This document shows, piece after piece, positions 45,310-54,648 of a DNA stretch of 64,000 nt; the first letter of the stretch is position 1; the number at the start of each line of letters is the position of its first letter. Source of the DNA: Mycobacterium kyogaense (GTDB lineage Bacteria > Actinomycetota > Actinomycetes > Mycobacteriales > Mycobacteriaceae); NCBI RefSeq assembly GCF_003254575.1, contig NZ_QJUA01000003.1:124001-188000 (forward strand), read 5' to 3'. The notes below the pieces were generated by a model. It ran no database searches and was not told where the DNA came from. It saw nothing but the letters and a program-made list of their open reading frames with translations. The position numbers and the translations under genes were made by a program.

Positions 45310-46173
45310 TCAGCGGCGCCGCGGGGCCGGCCGCAACGCGCGGGTGAACAGCACGTTCACCCGCGTCATCGCGAACGCGTACGGCCACCAGAAGAATCGC
45401 TTGGCGAAGTAGAGCGCTCGGATGTCCACCGAGGTGTAGATCAGATAGTTGTTGCGTTGTACGCCCCGCAGGATCTTGTCAGCCGCTTTCTCGGGCGACA
45501 CCGCATGCCCACCGAAGCGGTCGGTCCAGCGCTGCACGCGCGGGTCCTCGCGATCCACCCCGACGATCTGAACCGATTGCACCAGAGGCGTTTTCACCGC
45601 ACCGGGCACCACCACCGACACCCCGATCCGGTGGCGTGCGAGGTCGAAGCGAAGCACCTCCGACAACCCACGCAGACCGTACTTGCTGGCTGAATAGGCC
45701 GCGTGCCACGGCAGAGCGACCAGACCCGCCGCCGACGAGACGTTGACCAGGTGGCCGCCACGGCCGGCCGCCACCATCGGCGGCACGAAACATTCGATGA
45801 CGTGGATCGGCCCCATCAGATTGACGTCGATCATCGACTTCCAGTGCTGGTGGGTGAGCTGACTGACGGTGCCCCACGCCGACACGCCCGCGATGTTCAT
45901 CACGACGTCCATTGCGCCGTGGGCAGTGTGGATGCCGGCGGCAAAGGCCGTGACCGCGTCCAGGTCGGTGATGTCGAGCACGCGATGCGCCGCGACGACC
46001 GCTCCGAGCGCCTGCGCATCCGACACAGTGGCGGCCAGCCCGTCGGCATCGCGGTCGGTGAGATAGAGCTCGGCGCCCTGGGCCGCCAGTTTCAGTGCCG
46101 TCGCGCGTCCGATGCCGCTGGCCGCGCCGGTGAGCAGACACCGTTTTGCCGCGAACCCGTCACCGAAACCCAT
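45310..46173 (-). CDS. short-chain dehydrogenase/reductase (Rv3057c type)
   Basis: 287 residues from ATG 46173. The cofactor motif is CLLTGAASGIGRATALKL, with VVMNIAGVSAWG. The catalytic Ser is in LVNVSSAAGLVALPWH and Tyr/Lys are in AAYSASKYGLRGL. An extended C-terminus (IYTSVDIRALYFAKRFFWWP) may associate with the membrane. NAD(P)-dependent oxidation or reduction of a hydrophobic substrate is likely. It is convergent with the ATPase gene, with 2 bp between. Confidence 0.92.
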   Translation of the reverse strand: MGFGDGFAAKRCLLTGAASGIGRATALKLAAQGAELYLTDRDADGLAATVSDAQALGAVVAAHRVLDITDLDAVTAFAAGIHTAHGAMDVVMNIAGVSAWGTVSQLTHQHWKSMIDVNLMGPIHVIECFVPPMVAAGRGGHLVNVSSAAGLVALPWHAAYSASKYGLRGLSEVLRFDLARHRIGVSVVVPGAVKTPLVQSVQIVGVDREDPRVQRWTDRFGGHAVSPEKAADKILRGVQRNNYLIYTSVDIRALYFAKRFFWWPYAFAMTRVNVLFTRALRPAPRRR

Positions 46174-46214
46174 GGCACGGACACTACCGGCCGCTCAACC
46201 GGTGACTGCGCGCC

Positions 46215-46850
46215 TCACCGCTCCGGCAGCTCGGCCCCGCCCCACAGCCCGGTGATCCACAACCGCTCGGCGATCGCGACGGCGCGATTCGGATCAGTGT
46301 CGCGCCCGACGAATGCGCTGTCGCGGGCCAGGGTCATCGATGTCACGGCGACCAGCGTCCGGACCAGCGCCAGCAGGTCGTCGGAGATGGGCCGGCGGCC
46401 CGAGTCCTGCTCGACCAGTCCGACGATCTTGTGGACCACGGTGTCCTGGAATTCGTCCATGATCTCGCGGATCTGAGCGTCGGTGCTGCGGGCGAGGTTG
46501 CACGCGCCCATGATCGGATCGTTGGATGCGAACACGGCGGCGGCGTAGCCGACCATCCGCCTGGCGAAAGCCGGCACCGATTCTCCCGGCTCCCGCGGGG
46601 CGAAGTCGTGGGTGAGCTGGTCCAATTCGGCCATCGCCTCGGCCACGATGACCGCGAGGACGGCGTACTTGGAATCGAAGTAGAAGTAAAAGCCCGAGCG
46701 GGCGACGCCGGCGCGCTCACTGATCGTGCTGACCGACAGGTCGGCGAAGGATCGTTCCTGAAGCAGCTCGCGCACGGCGGAGATGATGGCCTCCCGCTGG
46801 CGGTCACCGCGTGTCCGGCGGGGATCGCTGCTGACGGGATCGGCGGTCAT
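46215..46850 (-). CDS. TetR-family regulator (Rv3058c type), likely controls cyp136
   Basis: 211 residues from ATG 46850 (MTADPVSSDPRRTRGDRQRE); a longer frame to 46913 runs through the operator region. HTH: AIISAVRELLQERSFADLSV, then STISERAGVARSGFYFYFDS, a sequence much like EthR. It is divergent from cyp136 across 127 bp with two perfect palindromes, and upstream of the SDR gene on the same strand, so it may control both. Confidence 0.92.
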   Translation of the reverse strand: MTADPVSSDPRRTRGDRQREAIISAVRELLQERSFADLSVSTISERAGVARSGFYFYFDSKYAVLAVIVAEAMAELDQLTHDFAPREPGESVPAFARRMVGYAAAVFASNDPIMGACNLARSTDAQIREIMDEFQDTVVHKIVGLVEQDSGRRPISDDLLALVRTLVAVTSMTLARDSAFVGRDTDPNRAVAIAERLWITGLWGGAELPER

Positions 46851-46864
46851 GGCAATAAACATTG

Positions 46865-46914
46865 GCATTGCAATGCGCATGACACAAACTCCGCGAAACT
46901 TGACAGCCGTCAAG
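46865..46914. promoter_or_regulatory. two palindromes between TetR and cyp136
   Basis: GCATTGCAATGC (46865-46876) is a perfect 12-bp palindrome. CTTGAC AGCC GTCAAG (46899-46914) is a 16-bp site with perfect 6-bp arms. Both lie in the 127-bp divergent region and suit a TetR dimer. Confidence 0.65.
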
Positions 46915-46977
46915 AAGGTCGGCCAGGATGAGAGTCAGTGACATCGCCCACAGTCGCCTTCACTCAGGAGTGTCAAG

Positions 46978-48459
46978 ATGCCGACGATCAGCGCCAAGGA
47001 TTACTGGGTCGACCAGGCCAAACGACGCCTGAAGCCGACCCCCGTGACCATCCCCGGAATGGGCGCGGTCGAGAAGCGCCTGAAGAACACGGAATGGGAC
47101 CGGTTCGTGTTCGCCCAACCGCCGGCAGGCAGCGACCTGAAGCCCATCACCGGTGACTCCGGGCTACCGATCCTGGGGCACTTGATCGAGACGTTCCGCG
47201 GCGGCCCGGATTACATCCTCGAGCAGTACCGCAAACACGGCCCCATCTTCTACTCGCAATCGCCTGCCCTGTCCGCGGTGATGGCGCTGGGCCCTGACGC
47301 CACCCAGGCCGTGTTCACCAACCGCAACAAGGACTTCTCCCAGCGCGCCTGGGACCCGATCATCGGGCCGTTCTTCGACGGCGGGCTGATGCTGCTCGAT
47401 TTCGACGAGCACCTGTTCCACCGCCGCATCATGCAGGAGGCCTTCACCCGTACCCGGCTCTCCGGATACGTCCCCCACGTCGACTCGGTGGCCACCCGCG
47501 TGCTGGCCAACGACTGGGTGTCAGACGACCCGCGCTTCCTGTTCTATCCCGCGATCAAGGAACTGACGCTCGACATCGCCTCCGAGGTGTTCATGGGTCA
47601 TCCCGCGGGCACCGACCGCGAACTGGTCACGACGATCAATCAGGCGTTCACCACCACCACTCGGGCGGGCAACGCCATCGTGCGCAAGCCCGTGCCGCCG
47701 CTGTCCTGGTGGCGCGGCATCAAGGCGCGGGACACGCTGGAGCGGTACTTCAAGAGCCGGATCGACGAGAAGCGCCGCTCGGAGAGCACCGACATGTTCA
47801 GCGTGCTGTGCCATTCGCGGGACGAAGACGGCGGCACCTTCACCGACGATCAGATCGTCAGCCACATGATCTTCCTGATGATGGCCGCCCACGACACGTC
47901 CACCTCGACGATGACCACGATGGCCTACCACCTGGCCGCCAACCCCGAATGGCAGGACCGGTTGCGCGAGGAGTCGCAGCGCATCGGCGACGGCCCGCTC
48001 GACATCGAGTCGCTGGAGAAGCTCGAGACCTACGACCTGGTGGTCAACGAATCGCTGCGGATGATGACGCCGCTGCCGTTCAACTTCCGCCAGACCGTCC
48101 GCGACACGGAACTGCTCGGCTTCTTCATCCCCGCCGACACCGCGGTGGTGACCTGGCCGTCGATCAATCATCGGCTGCCTGAACTGTGGACAGATCCGGA
48201 AAAGTTCGATCCCGAGCGATTCTCCGAGCCGCGCAACGAGCACAAGCGGCATCGCTACGCGTTCGCATCGTTCGGCGGCGGCGCACACAAGTGCATCGGC
48301 ATGGTGTTCGGGCAGTTGGAGATCAAGACCGTGATGCACCGCCTCCTCACCCGGTACCGGCTCGAGCTCCCGAAGGCCGGCTACACCCCCCGTTACGACT
48401 ACGGCGGCATGCCTGTGCCGCTCGACGGCATGCCCATCGTCCTGCGCCCGCTGCGCTGA
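46978..48459 (+). CDS. cyp136: cytochrome P450 CYP136
   Basis: 493 residues from ATG 46978. The I-helix oxygen-binding motif is MMAAHDTSTS (about residue 305). ExxR lies in VVNESLRMMTPLP, PERF in KFDPERFSEP, and the heme-thiolate loop is FASFGGGAHKCIGMVFGQLE. The N-terminal 60 residues before PPAGSDLKPITGDSGLPILG are longer than in soluble CYPs and carry no clear transmembrane helix. Substrate unknown; sterol or terpenoid is guessed from relatives. Its position between TetR and a LeuA-domain gene matches the Rv3059 region. Confidence 0.96.
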   Translation: MPTISAKDYWVDQAKRRLKPTPVTIPGMGAVEKRLKNTEWDRFVFAQPPAGSDLKPITGDSGLPILGHLIETFRGGPDYILEQYRKHGPIFYSQSPALSAVMALGPDATQAVFTNRNKDFSQRAWDPIIGPFFDGGLMLLDFDEHLFHRRIMQEAFTRTRLSGYVPHVDSVATRVLANDWVSDDPRFLFYPAIKELTLDIASEVFMGHPAGTDRELVTTINQAFTTTTRAGNAIVRKPVPPLSWWRGIKARDTLERYFKSRIDEKRRSESTDMFSVLCHSRDEDGGTFTDDQIVSHMIFLMMAAHDTSTSTMTTMAYHLAANPEWQDRLREESQRIGDGPLDIESLEKLETYDLVVNESLRMMTPLPFNFRQTVRDTELLGFFIPADTAVVTWPSINHRLPELWTDPEKFDPERFSEPRNEHKRHRYAFASFGGGAHKCIGMVFGQLEIKTVMHRLLTRYRLELPKAGYTPRYDYGGMPVPLDGMPIVLRPLR

Positions 48460-48468
48460 CTTGAGCCC

Positions 48469-48957
48469 TCAGGCCAGGAGGCGGTTGGCGCACGCGACCA
48501 CCGCGCGCAACGCCGACTGCACCGGATCGGACGCCAGGCCCATCGCCCACTCCACCCGAGTGCCGATGGCGCCCTGGATGAACGTCGCGATGTCCGCTCC
48601 CGACGTGCGCTGGTGGAATGCCGTCATCTCCACCGCGATGCCCCACTCGTAGAGCATCGCGGTGAGGGCGGCGAGGGGACCGCAGGCCGAGACCTGCGCG
48701 GTCCCGATGCGATCCCCGAGCGCCAGCGTGGCACGGTAGGTCTGTGCCTGCGGCCCCCACCGGGTCGACGGACGGTCCGTCTGGACGCACGCCCACTGGC
48801 CGAGCCGCAGCGGGCCCGTCGTCGGCGCGAACTCGGCGACGAATTCGTCGTAGGTGCTGCTGTCTGCGCTCGCGCGCAACGGCGCCGGGACGCGACCGGT
48901 CATCCGGGCCGCGAAGGACGAGTGAGACGGTGTCGCGGTGGCGATAGGGGAAATCAT
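48469..48957 (-). CDS. stand-alone LeuA (alpha-isopropylmalate synthase) regulatory domain protein
   Basis: 162 residues from ATG 48957. The C-terminal region VSACGPLAALTAMLYEWGIA, then WAMGLASDPVQSALRAVVAC matches the allosteric dimerisation domain of LeuA (a typical ending is ASLKAVVSAVNR). No catalytic barrel precedes it. Such domain-only proteins are found in mycobacteria. It may bind leucine or a related compound, or modulate LeuA by hetero-oligomerisation. It is convergent with cyp136 (9 bp). Confidence 0.8.
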   Translation of the reverse strand: MISPIATATPSHSSFAARMTGRVPAPLRASADSSTYDEFVAEFAPTTGPLRLGQWACVQTDRPSTRWGPQAQTYRATLALGDRIGTAQVSACGPLAALTAMLYEWGIAVEMTAFHQRTSGADIATFIQGAIGTRVEWAMGLASDPVQSALRAVVACANRLLA

Positions 48958-49399
48958 GGTGTGCCGGCCTTGGGCTCGAAGAGAGCGACCGACGAGAGCG
49001 CGACGACCCACAGCGGGGGGTCGGTCTGGATCAGACCCCGCTGCGGGTTGCTACTACGAGTCGCCTTGGCACGTCGGCGATAGTAGCCCCCAGCACTGCG
49101 GGACGGCAAGCAATTTCGCGCTGCGGTTTGCCGTGCTGGATGCCGCCGCAACGCCGGCGAAATGCGCACCGCGAAATTACAGACCGGCGATCCCCGATGC
49201 GGCTGATGTTTGCCGATCGATTTGAAAAGCAACTCTCCCAATGCATTAACACGCTTTTGAGGTAGCAATCGCCGACAGCGCTCCCGCCATCAGTAAACAC
49301 ACCGTTGTCTGGCAGCTAAGTCAATTACCCGCCAAATTATCACGATGCCATTTGCTCGCAGCAACAGTGCGATCGCTGGAGCGCCGCGGTTCGGGCACA
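48958..49399. other. 442-bp intergenic region, lower GC, no gene seen
   Basis: Separates divergent LeuA-domain and TSUP permease genes. The part around 49100-49390 is visibly AT-richer than the surroundings. Short ORFs present have no recognisable family or ribosome-binding site. It probably contains both promoters; none could be assigned. Confidence 0.5.
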
Positions 49400-50179
49400 A
49401 TGGGCCCAGTGTCAGGCCCCCTGTCGTGGTCGCAGATGTTTCTCCTCGTTGCGGCCGGAGTCCTCGGCGGGCTCACCGGGAGCATCGCCGGTTTGGCCTC
49501 GGTGGCCACATATCCGGCCCTTCTGGTCACGGGTCTGCCACCGGTGGCCGCGAACGTCACCAACACGGTCGCCCTGGTGTTCAACGGCGTCGGGTCCATC
49601 TTGGGCTCACGGCCCGAACTGTCCGGGCAGCGCCAACGGGTGGTGCGGCTGTTGCCTGTCGCGGTCCTGGGCGGCGTGGTGGGCGCGGTGTTGCTGCTGT
49701 CCACGCCGGCAGAGGGATTCGAGAAGGTGGTGCCGCTGCTGCTCGGTGTCGCCTCGCTGGCGATCCTGGCCCCCGTGCCGCCTCCCCCGCAACCGGGCGA
49801 CGGAACGCGGCGCCTCTCCTCCCGCAGAATCGTCGAGGCTGTTGCCGTCGCCGGAATCTGCGTCTACGGAGGCTATTTCGGTGCAGCGGCGGGAGTCCTG
49901 CTCCTCGCGTTCCTGTTGCGTTCCAGCGCAGAGAGTTTGGCGCACGCCAATGCCACCAAGAACGTCGTCCTCGGTGCGGCCAATCTCAGCGCCGCGGTGA
50001 TCTTCGCCTGCGTCGCACCCGTGCACTGGCCGGCGGTGGCCGCGTTGGGACTCGGTTGCCTCGTCGGTTCCCGGCTGGGCCCGGTCGTCGTCCGTCATGC
50101 GCCCCAGGGACCGATGCGGGCGATCATCGGCGCGGCCGGCCTCGCCCTCGCGGTCAAGCTCGGCATCGACGCGTACTGA
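49400..50179 (+). CDS. TSUP (TauE/SafE, DUF81) family membrane permease
   Basis: 259 residues from ATG 49400 (GTG 49409 possible). Seven to eight hydrophobic segments carry the two repeat motifs of the TSUP family: AAGVLGGLTGSIAGLASVAT, then PPVAANVTNTVALVFNGVG, and later YGGYFGAAAGVLLLAFLLR, then ANATKNVVLGAANLSAAVIF. Members move sulfite, sulfoacetate, taurine or similar anions. Neighbours give no hint of the anion. Confidence 0.9.
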   Translation: MGPVSGPLSWSQMFLLVAAGVLGGLTGSIAGLASVATYPALLVTGLPPVAANVTNTVALVFNGVGSILGSRPELSGQRQRVVRLLPVAVLGGVVGAVLLLSTPAEGFEKVVPLLLGVASLAILAPVPPPPQPGDGTRRLSSRRIVEAVAVAGICVYGGYFGAAAGVLLLAFLLRSSAESLAHANATKNVVLGAANLSAAVIFACVAPVHWPAVAALGLGCLVGSRLGPVVVRHAPQGPMRAIIGAAGLALAVKLGIDAY

Positions 50180-50191
50180 CCCCCGGGCTCG

Positions 50192-51244
50192 TCACAAAAA
50201 GACGTTGTCGCCCTGCGTGACTCGGGTGCCCAGTCGGATCAGGTTCTCCGCGGAGGTGTGCAGACGCTCCCCGGCTTCGGCACTGGCCCGGCCGGCCAGA
50301 TACCGCGACCACGTGCCCTCGATGACGATGCCCAGCTTGAAACACGCCATCGCGACATACCAGTCGAGGTTGTCGGTGGACCGGCCCCCGGCGTCGCGAT
50401 AGGCGATCAGCAGTTCTTCGCGAGTCGCCAGTCCGCCGAGGTCGGCCAGCGCCGCACCGGCCTGGATCGGGTTCGGCCCGTCCGGCCAGCACACCAGCAG
50501 CCATCCCAGATCGAGCAGCGGGTCACCGATCGTGCACATCTCCCAGTCGATGAACGCGGCCAATTCGGGCACGTCGCGGCGCAGCAACACGTTGTTGAGG
50601 TGGCAGTCGCCGTGCATCACACCGGGTTCCGCTTCCGGCGGGAGGTTGGCCGCCAGCCACTCGGCGAGCCCGGTCACCGAGGGAAAGGACTCCGGTGCAT
50701 AGTTGTCGTGCCGATAGCTCTCGAGCAGCCGCATGAACTGCGGAACCTGCCGGGCGACAAAAGAACCCGGACGCTTGAGCTCGCCCAGCGCGCTGCCCTG
50801 CCACGGCACCTGCCCGAGCTGGGCCAGACTCGCGGCATAGGACAGGCCGACGTCGTGACGCATGCGCGCATCGCGCACGTAGGCGTCGTCGATGTCGGTG
50901 CCGGGATTGAAGCCGTCGATGCACTCCATCAGGTAGAACACCACCCCGAGAACATCGAGATCGTCGCAGGCTGCGATCAATTCGGGGTGCGGGACCGGTG
51001 ATCCGGCCAGTGTGCGAAGCACCGCGATCTCGCGCCGCATGGTGTCGTCACTGGTCGGCCGCGGATGCTCGGGCGGGCGGCGCAGCACCATCGGCCGTCC
51101 GTCGACGCTCAGCGCCACGACGATGTTCTGGGAACCGCCGGTCAGTGGCGCGACGTCGTCGACGGTGGACCCGAGCCCGATCGTGCGAATCCAGGTTTGC
51201 AGCGCGTCGATGTCGGACGCAGACAGTGTCACCTCGACTGGCAT
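50192..51244 (-). CDS. phosphotransferase with aminoglycoside/choline kinase (APH) fold
   Basis: 350 residues from ATG 51244. The APH fold is indicated by PLTGGSQNIVVALSVDGRPM with RPMVLRRPP (ATP-binding Lys/Arg region). The catalytic loop is VMHGDCHLNNVLLR, and the metal-binding Asp is in AFIDWEMCTIGDPLLDLGWL. This form, like the N-terminal domain of ACAD10/11, is common in mycobacteria near fatty acid genes and may phosphorylate 4-hydroxy acyl-CoA. It overlaps neither neighbour; 9 bp lie between it and the PoxB-like gene. Confidence 0.9.
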   Translation of the reverse strand: MPVEVTLSASDIDALQTWIRTIGLGSTVDDVAPLTGGSQNIVVALSVDGRPMVLRRPPEHPRPTSDDTMRREIAVLRTLAGSPVPHPELIAACDDLDVLGVVFYLMECIDGFNPGTDIDDAYVRDARMRHDVGLSYAASLAQLGQVPWQGSALGELKRPGSFVARQVPQFMRLLESYRHDNYAPESFPSVTGLAEWLAANLPPEAEPGVMHGDCHLNNVLLRRDVPELAAFIDWEMCTIGDPLLDLGWLLVCWPDGPNPIQAGAALADLGGLATREELLIAYRDAGGRSTDNLDWYVAMACFKLGIVIEGTWSRYLAGRASAEAGERLHTSAENLIRLGTRVTQGDNVFL

Positions 51245-51253
51245 GGTGTCAGG

Positions 51254-52990
51254 TCAATCCAGGATGCGGCGCGCGACGTTGGTGGTGACGAGATCGAGCA
51301 ATTCGTCGGACCGGCCGGCGAGAATGGTCCGGATCGCGTACAGCGAGAAGCCCTTCGCCTGTTCGGCGGTGATCGCAGGCGGGATCGACAATTCTTGGCG
51401 CGCAGTGACCACGTCGACGACAGCAGGACCGTCCACCGCGAATGCGTCCGTGAGTGCCTGCTCCAATTGCGCCGGGTGCTCGACGCGACGCCCCAGGATT
51501 CCCATGGATTCGGCGACCGCTGCGAAGTTCGGATTCGACAGTTCGGTGCCGTAATTGACGATGCCCGCGGCCTTCATCTCGAGTTCGACGAAGTTCAGCG
51601 ACGAGTTGTTGAACACCACGATCTTCACCGGCAACCGGTTCTGCACCAGCGTGATCAGATCACCGAACAACATGGTCAGTCCACCGTCGCCGGCCAAGGC
51701 CACCACCTGACGACCGGGCTGCGCGGTCTGCGCGCCTATCGCCAACGGCAGCGCGCACGCCATCGTGCCGTGGTTGAACGATCCGATCAGCCGGCGGCTG
51801 CCGTTCATCTGCAGGTAGCGCGCGGCCCACACCACCGGCGATCCGACGTCCACGGTGAACACCGCGTCGGAGGCGGCGAGCCGATTCACCTCTGCAGCAA
51901 GGTATTCCGGTCGGATCGGGGTGCGATCGCGGTCGTTGCCCGCCAGTTTGTCCAGCGTCGCACGCGTCTTGCGGTAGTGCCGCAGCGAGCGCTCCAGGTG
52001 CGCGGTGTCGCTCTTCGGCCGCAGCAGCGGCATCAGCGCGGACACCGTGTCCTTGACCGTGCCCACCAGGGGTAGGTCGACAGGAGTGCGGCGCCCGAGG
52101 TTCCGGCCGCGGATGTCGACCTGGATCACCCGAGCGTGGTCGGGATAGAACTGCTGGTAGGGAAAGTCGGTGCCCAGCATCAGCAGGGTGTCGCATTCCT
52201 TGATGGCCTTGTACCCCGACGCGAAGCCGAGCAGCCCCGTCATCCCGACGTCGAACGGGTTGTCGTACTCGATGAACTCCTTGCCGCGCAACGCGTGGAC
52301 GACAGGCGCTTTCAGCAGATCGGCCAGTGCCACCAGTTCGGCGTGCGCGCCCTCGACGCCGGCGCCACCCAGGATCGTCACCGCCTGCGCCGCGTTGAGG
52401 AGCTCGGCCGCCTGGCGCAGTGATGCGTCGTCGGGCCGCACCACCGACGTCGTCGCCCGTACAGGCCGGGCCTGCCACGCCGTCGGATCGGCCTTCTGCA
52501 GGAAGATCTCCCCCGGCACGACGACGACCGCGACACCCGATTCCTCGACCGCTGTCCGCATCGCCATGTGCAGGATGCGGGGCAGCATGTCGGGTGTGCT
52601 GACCAGCTCGCAGTAGACACTGCAGTCCCGGAACAGCTCCTGCGGGTGCGTCTCCTGGAAGTACTCCGAGCCGATCTCGGTCCTCGGGATGTGCGCGGCG
52701 ATCGCCAATACCGGCACACGGCTGCGCTGGGCGTCGAAGAGACCGTTGATGAGGTGGAGGTTTCCGGGTCCGCAGCTGCCCGCGCACACCGCCAACCCGC
52801 CGGTGATCGCTGCGTCGGCGGCTGCGGCGAACGCCGCGGTCTCCTCGTGTCGTACGTGCTCCCAAGTGATTTCGCCGGACCGGCGTAGCGCGTCGGTGAA
52901 TCCGTTCAGGCTGTCTCCGGGCAGGCCGTAGACCCGCCGGACACCGCTGGCGTGCAGAGCTTCGATGACGTGATCGGCGATGGTGGCCAC
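51254..52990 (-). CDS. thiamine diphosphate-dependent pyruvate dehydrogenase (quinone)/oxidase, PoxB-like
   Basis: 578 residues from GTG 52990, with AGGG eight bases upstream; the frame upstream to 53095 is not supported. ThDP enzyme: catalytic Glu in VRHEETAAFAAAADAAITGG, ThDP/Mg motif in VVALAGDGGLTMLFGDLITL, ending with NNSSLNFVELE. The central FAD-type domain has VTILGGAGVEGAHAELV. The C-terminal AIRTILAGRSDELLDLVTTN resembles the PoxB membrane-binding tail. It converts pyruvate to acetate and CO2 with electrons to quinone. Confidence 0.92.
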   Translation of the reverse strand: MATIADHVIEALHASGVRRVYGLPGDSLNGFTDALRRSGEITWEHVRHEETAAFAAAADAAITGGLAVCAGSCGPGNLHLINGLFDAQRSRVPVLAIAAHIPRTEIGSEYFQETHPQELFRDCSVYCELVSTPDMLPRILHMAMRTAVEESGVAVVVVPGEIFLQKADPTAWQARPVRATTSVVRPDDASLRQAAELLNAAQAVTILGGAGVEGAHAELVALADLLKAPVVHALRGKEFIEYDNPFDVGMTGLLGFASGYKAIKECDTLLMLGTDFPYQQFYPDHARVIQVDIRGRNLGRRTPVDLPLVGTVKDTVSALMPLLRPKSDTAHLERSLRHYRKTRATLDKLAGNDRDRTPIRPEYLAAEVNRLAASDAVFTVDVGSPVVWAARYLQMNGSRRLIGSFNHGTMACALPLAIGAQTAQPGRQVVALAGDGGLTMLFGDLITLVQNRLPVKIVVFNNSSLNFVELEMKAAGIVNYGTELSNPNFAAVAESMGILGRRVEHPAQLEQALTDAFAVDGPAVVDVVTARQELSIPPAITAEQAKGFSLYAIRTILAGRSDELLDLVTTNVARRILD

Positions 52991-53087
52991 ATCAGGAACC
53001 CTAGTGCGACGTGCGGCCTCCGGCATCGGTGTCGATGACACCATTCGGTAAGGGTTGCTGGCGCAGGCCGCCGGTAGGTTGGGCGCT

Positions 53088-54614
53088 GTGACCACTCAGG
53101 GCGACAAGGCTGCTCGCGGCCTCGCGGCCGCCGCAGTAGCTGTCGGGGTGGCGCAGCTGGTCGGCGCGGCATTCGGCCCGCAGGCCGACGTCCGCACCGC
53201 GGTCGGCTCCTCGGTCATCGAGCGGACCCCCGGCCCTCTCAAAGAGTGGGCCATCCAGACGTTCGGCACCGCGGACAAGCTCTTCTTGACCGTCGCGGTG
53301 CTGGTCGTCGTCGCGGCACTGGCGATCATCGCGGGCATCGTGGAGACGCCACGGCGGCCGTGGGGCAGCGCGATGATCGTCGCGGCGGGCGTTCTCGGCT
53401 GCGCCGCGGTGCTGTCGCGACCGAATGCCGGCGTCGTCGACATCGTGCCCACGCTGGTGGGCGCCGCCTGCGGTGTCGCGGTGCTGCGTTTCCTGACCTC
53501 GCGTCGCTTCACCGGTGATGGAGACGGTCCCGACACCCAGGACAGAACCGACCGCGGGAGGCGGCGCTCGCTGATCACGCTCGGGTTGCTGGTCGCGGGC
53601 GCGGCCAGCGGTGTGGCGGGCGTGGTGATCACCCGTCTGACGTCGTCGGTGTCCGGTGACCGCAACGCGTTCGCACTCCCCCGCATCACCAAGTCCGCGG
53701 CCCCGATCCCCGCCGACGTGCAGCCCCCCGATGTGGCGCTGCCGTCGTTCGTCACCGCGAACGACGAGTTCTACCGGATCGACACCGCATTGACGGTGCC
53801 GCAGGTGAGCCGTGAGGCGTGGAAACTGCGGATTCACGGCATGGTCGACCGTGAGGTCACCGTCGACTTCGCCGATCTGGAACGCTTCGAGGTGGTCGAA
53901 CGGGTGGTGACGCTGACCTGCGTGTCGAATCCCGTGGGCGGTGAACTGATCTCGAACGCGGTGTGGACCGGCTATCGCGTGGCCGACCTGCTCGCCGAGG
54001 CCGGTGTGCGCCCCGACGCCGACATGGTGTTGTCGACATCGGTGGACGGGTGGACGGCGGGCACCCCGGTCGAGGCGCTCTCTGCCGACGATGCGCTGCT
54101 GGCGGTCGGCATGAACGGTCAGCCGCTGCCGATCGAGCACGGCTATCCGGCGCGACTCGTCGTGCCGGGCCTCTACGGGTATGTGTCTGCGACGAAATGG
54201 GTGACCGACCTCGAACTCACCCGGTTCGACCGGGCTCAGGCGTACTGGACGAAGTTGGGGTGGGCGGCGCGCGGGCCGATCAAGACCGCATCACGTGTCG
54301 ACATCCCGAGGGCCGGCCAGGACGTGGCAGTCGGGCCGACGCGATTCGGCGGCGTCGCGTGGGCCCAGAAGCGGGGTGTGCGCAGCGTCGAGGTCAAGAT
54401 GGACGACGGCGACTGGCAGCAGGCAACGCTCGGTGCCGCGTACTCCAACGACACCTGGCGGTTGTGGAGCTTCGACTGGCAGGCCACGCCGGGCTTCCAC
54501 ACCATCACCGTGCGTGCCACCGACAACAGCGGCTACACCCAGACCCCGGACCGTGCCGACCCGGTGCCCGACGGCGCCACGGGCTGGCATTCCATCACGT
54601 TCAACGTGAAGTGA
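53088..54614 (+). CDS. membrane-anchored sulfite oxidase-family molybdopterin oxidoreductase
   Basis: 508 residues from GTG 53088. The N-terminus has about three to four hydrophobic segments ([38 protein letters not shown]) and another before the catalytic part ([20 protein letters not shown]). The Oxidored_molyb domain follows, with the Mo-ligating Cys in [20 protein letters not shown] (about residue 284). A C-terminal Mo-co dimerisation domain with [19 protein letters not shown] is present. The substrate may be extracytoplasmic. A possible partner heme protein is not adjacent. It is divergent from the PoxB-like gene. Confidence 0.92.
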   Translation: MTTQGDKAARGLAAAAVAVGVAQLVGAAFGPQADVRTAVGSSVIERTPGPLKEWAIQTFGTADKLFLTVAVLVVVAALAIIAGIVETPRRPWGSAMIVAAGVLGCAAVLSRPNAGVVDIVPTLVGAACGVAVLRFLTSRRFTGDGDGPDTQDRTDRGRRRSLITLGLLVAGAASGVAGVVITRLTSSVSGDRNAFALPRITKSAAPIPADVQPPDVALPSFVTANDEFYRIDTALTVPQVSREAWKLRIHGMVDREVTVDFADLERFEVVERVVTLTCVSNPVGGELISNAVWTGYRVADLLAEAGVRPDADMVLSTSVDGWTAGTPVEALSADDALLAVGMNGQPLPIEHGYPARLVVPGLYGYVSATKWVTDLELTRFDRAQAYWTKLGWAARGPIKTASRVDIPRAGQDVAVGPTRFGGVAWAQKRGVRSVEVKMDDGDWQQATLGAAYSNDTWRLWSFDWQATPGFHTITVRATDNSGYTQTPDRADPVPDGATGWHSITFNVK

Positions 54615-54648
54615 GTCGGCTGTCGGACCCTCGTGCCATGGTGAATGC

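Noticed and set aside
49031..49300. 89-residue leftward frame in the lower-GC gap
   Set aside because: No ribosome-binding site or recognisable motif; the gap is better viewed as a promoter region.
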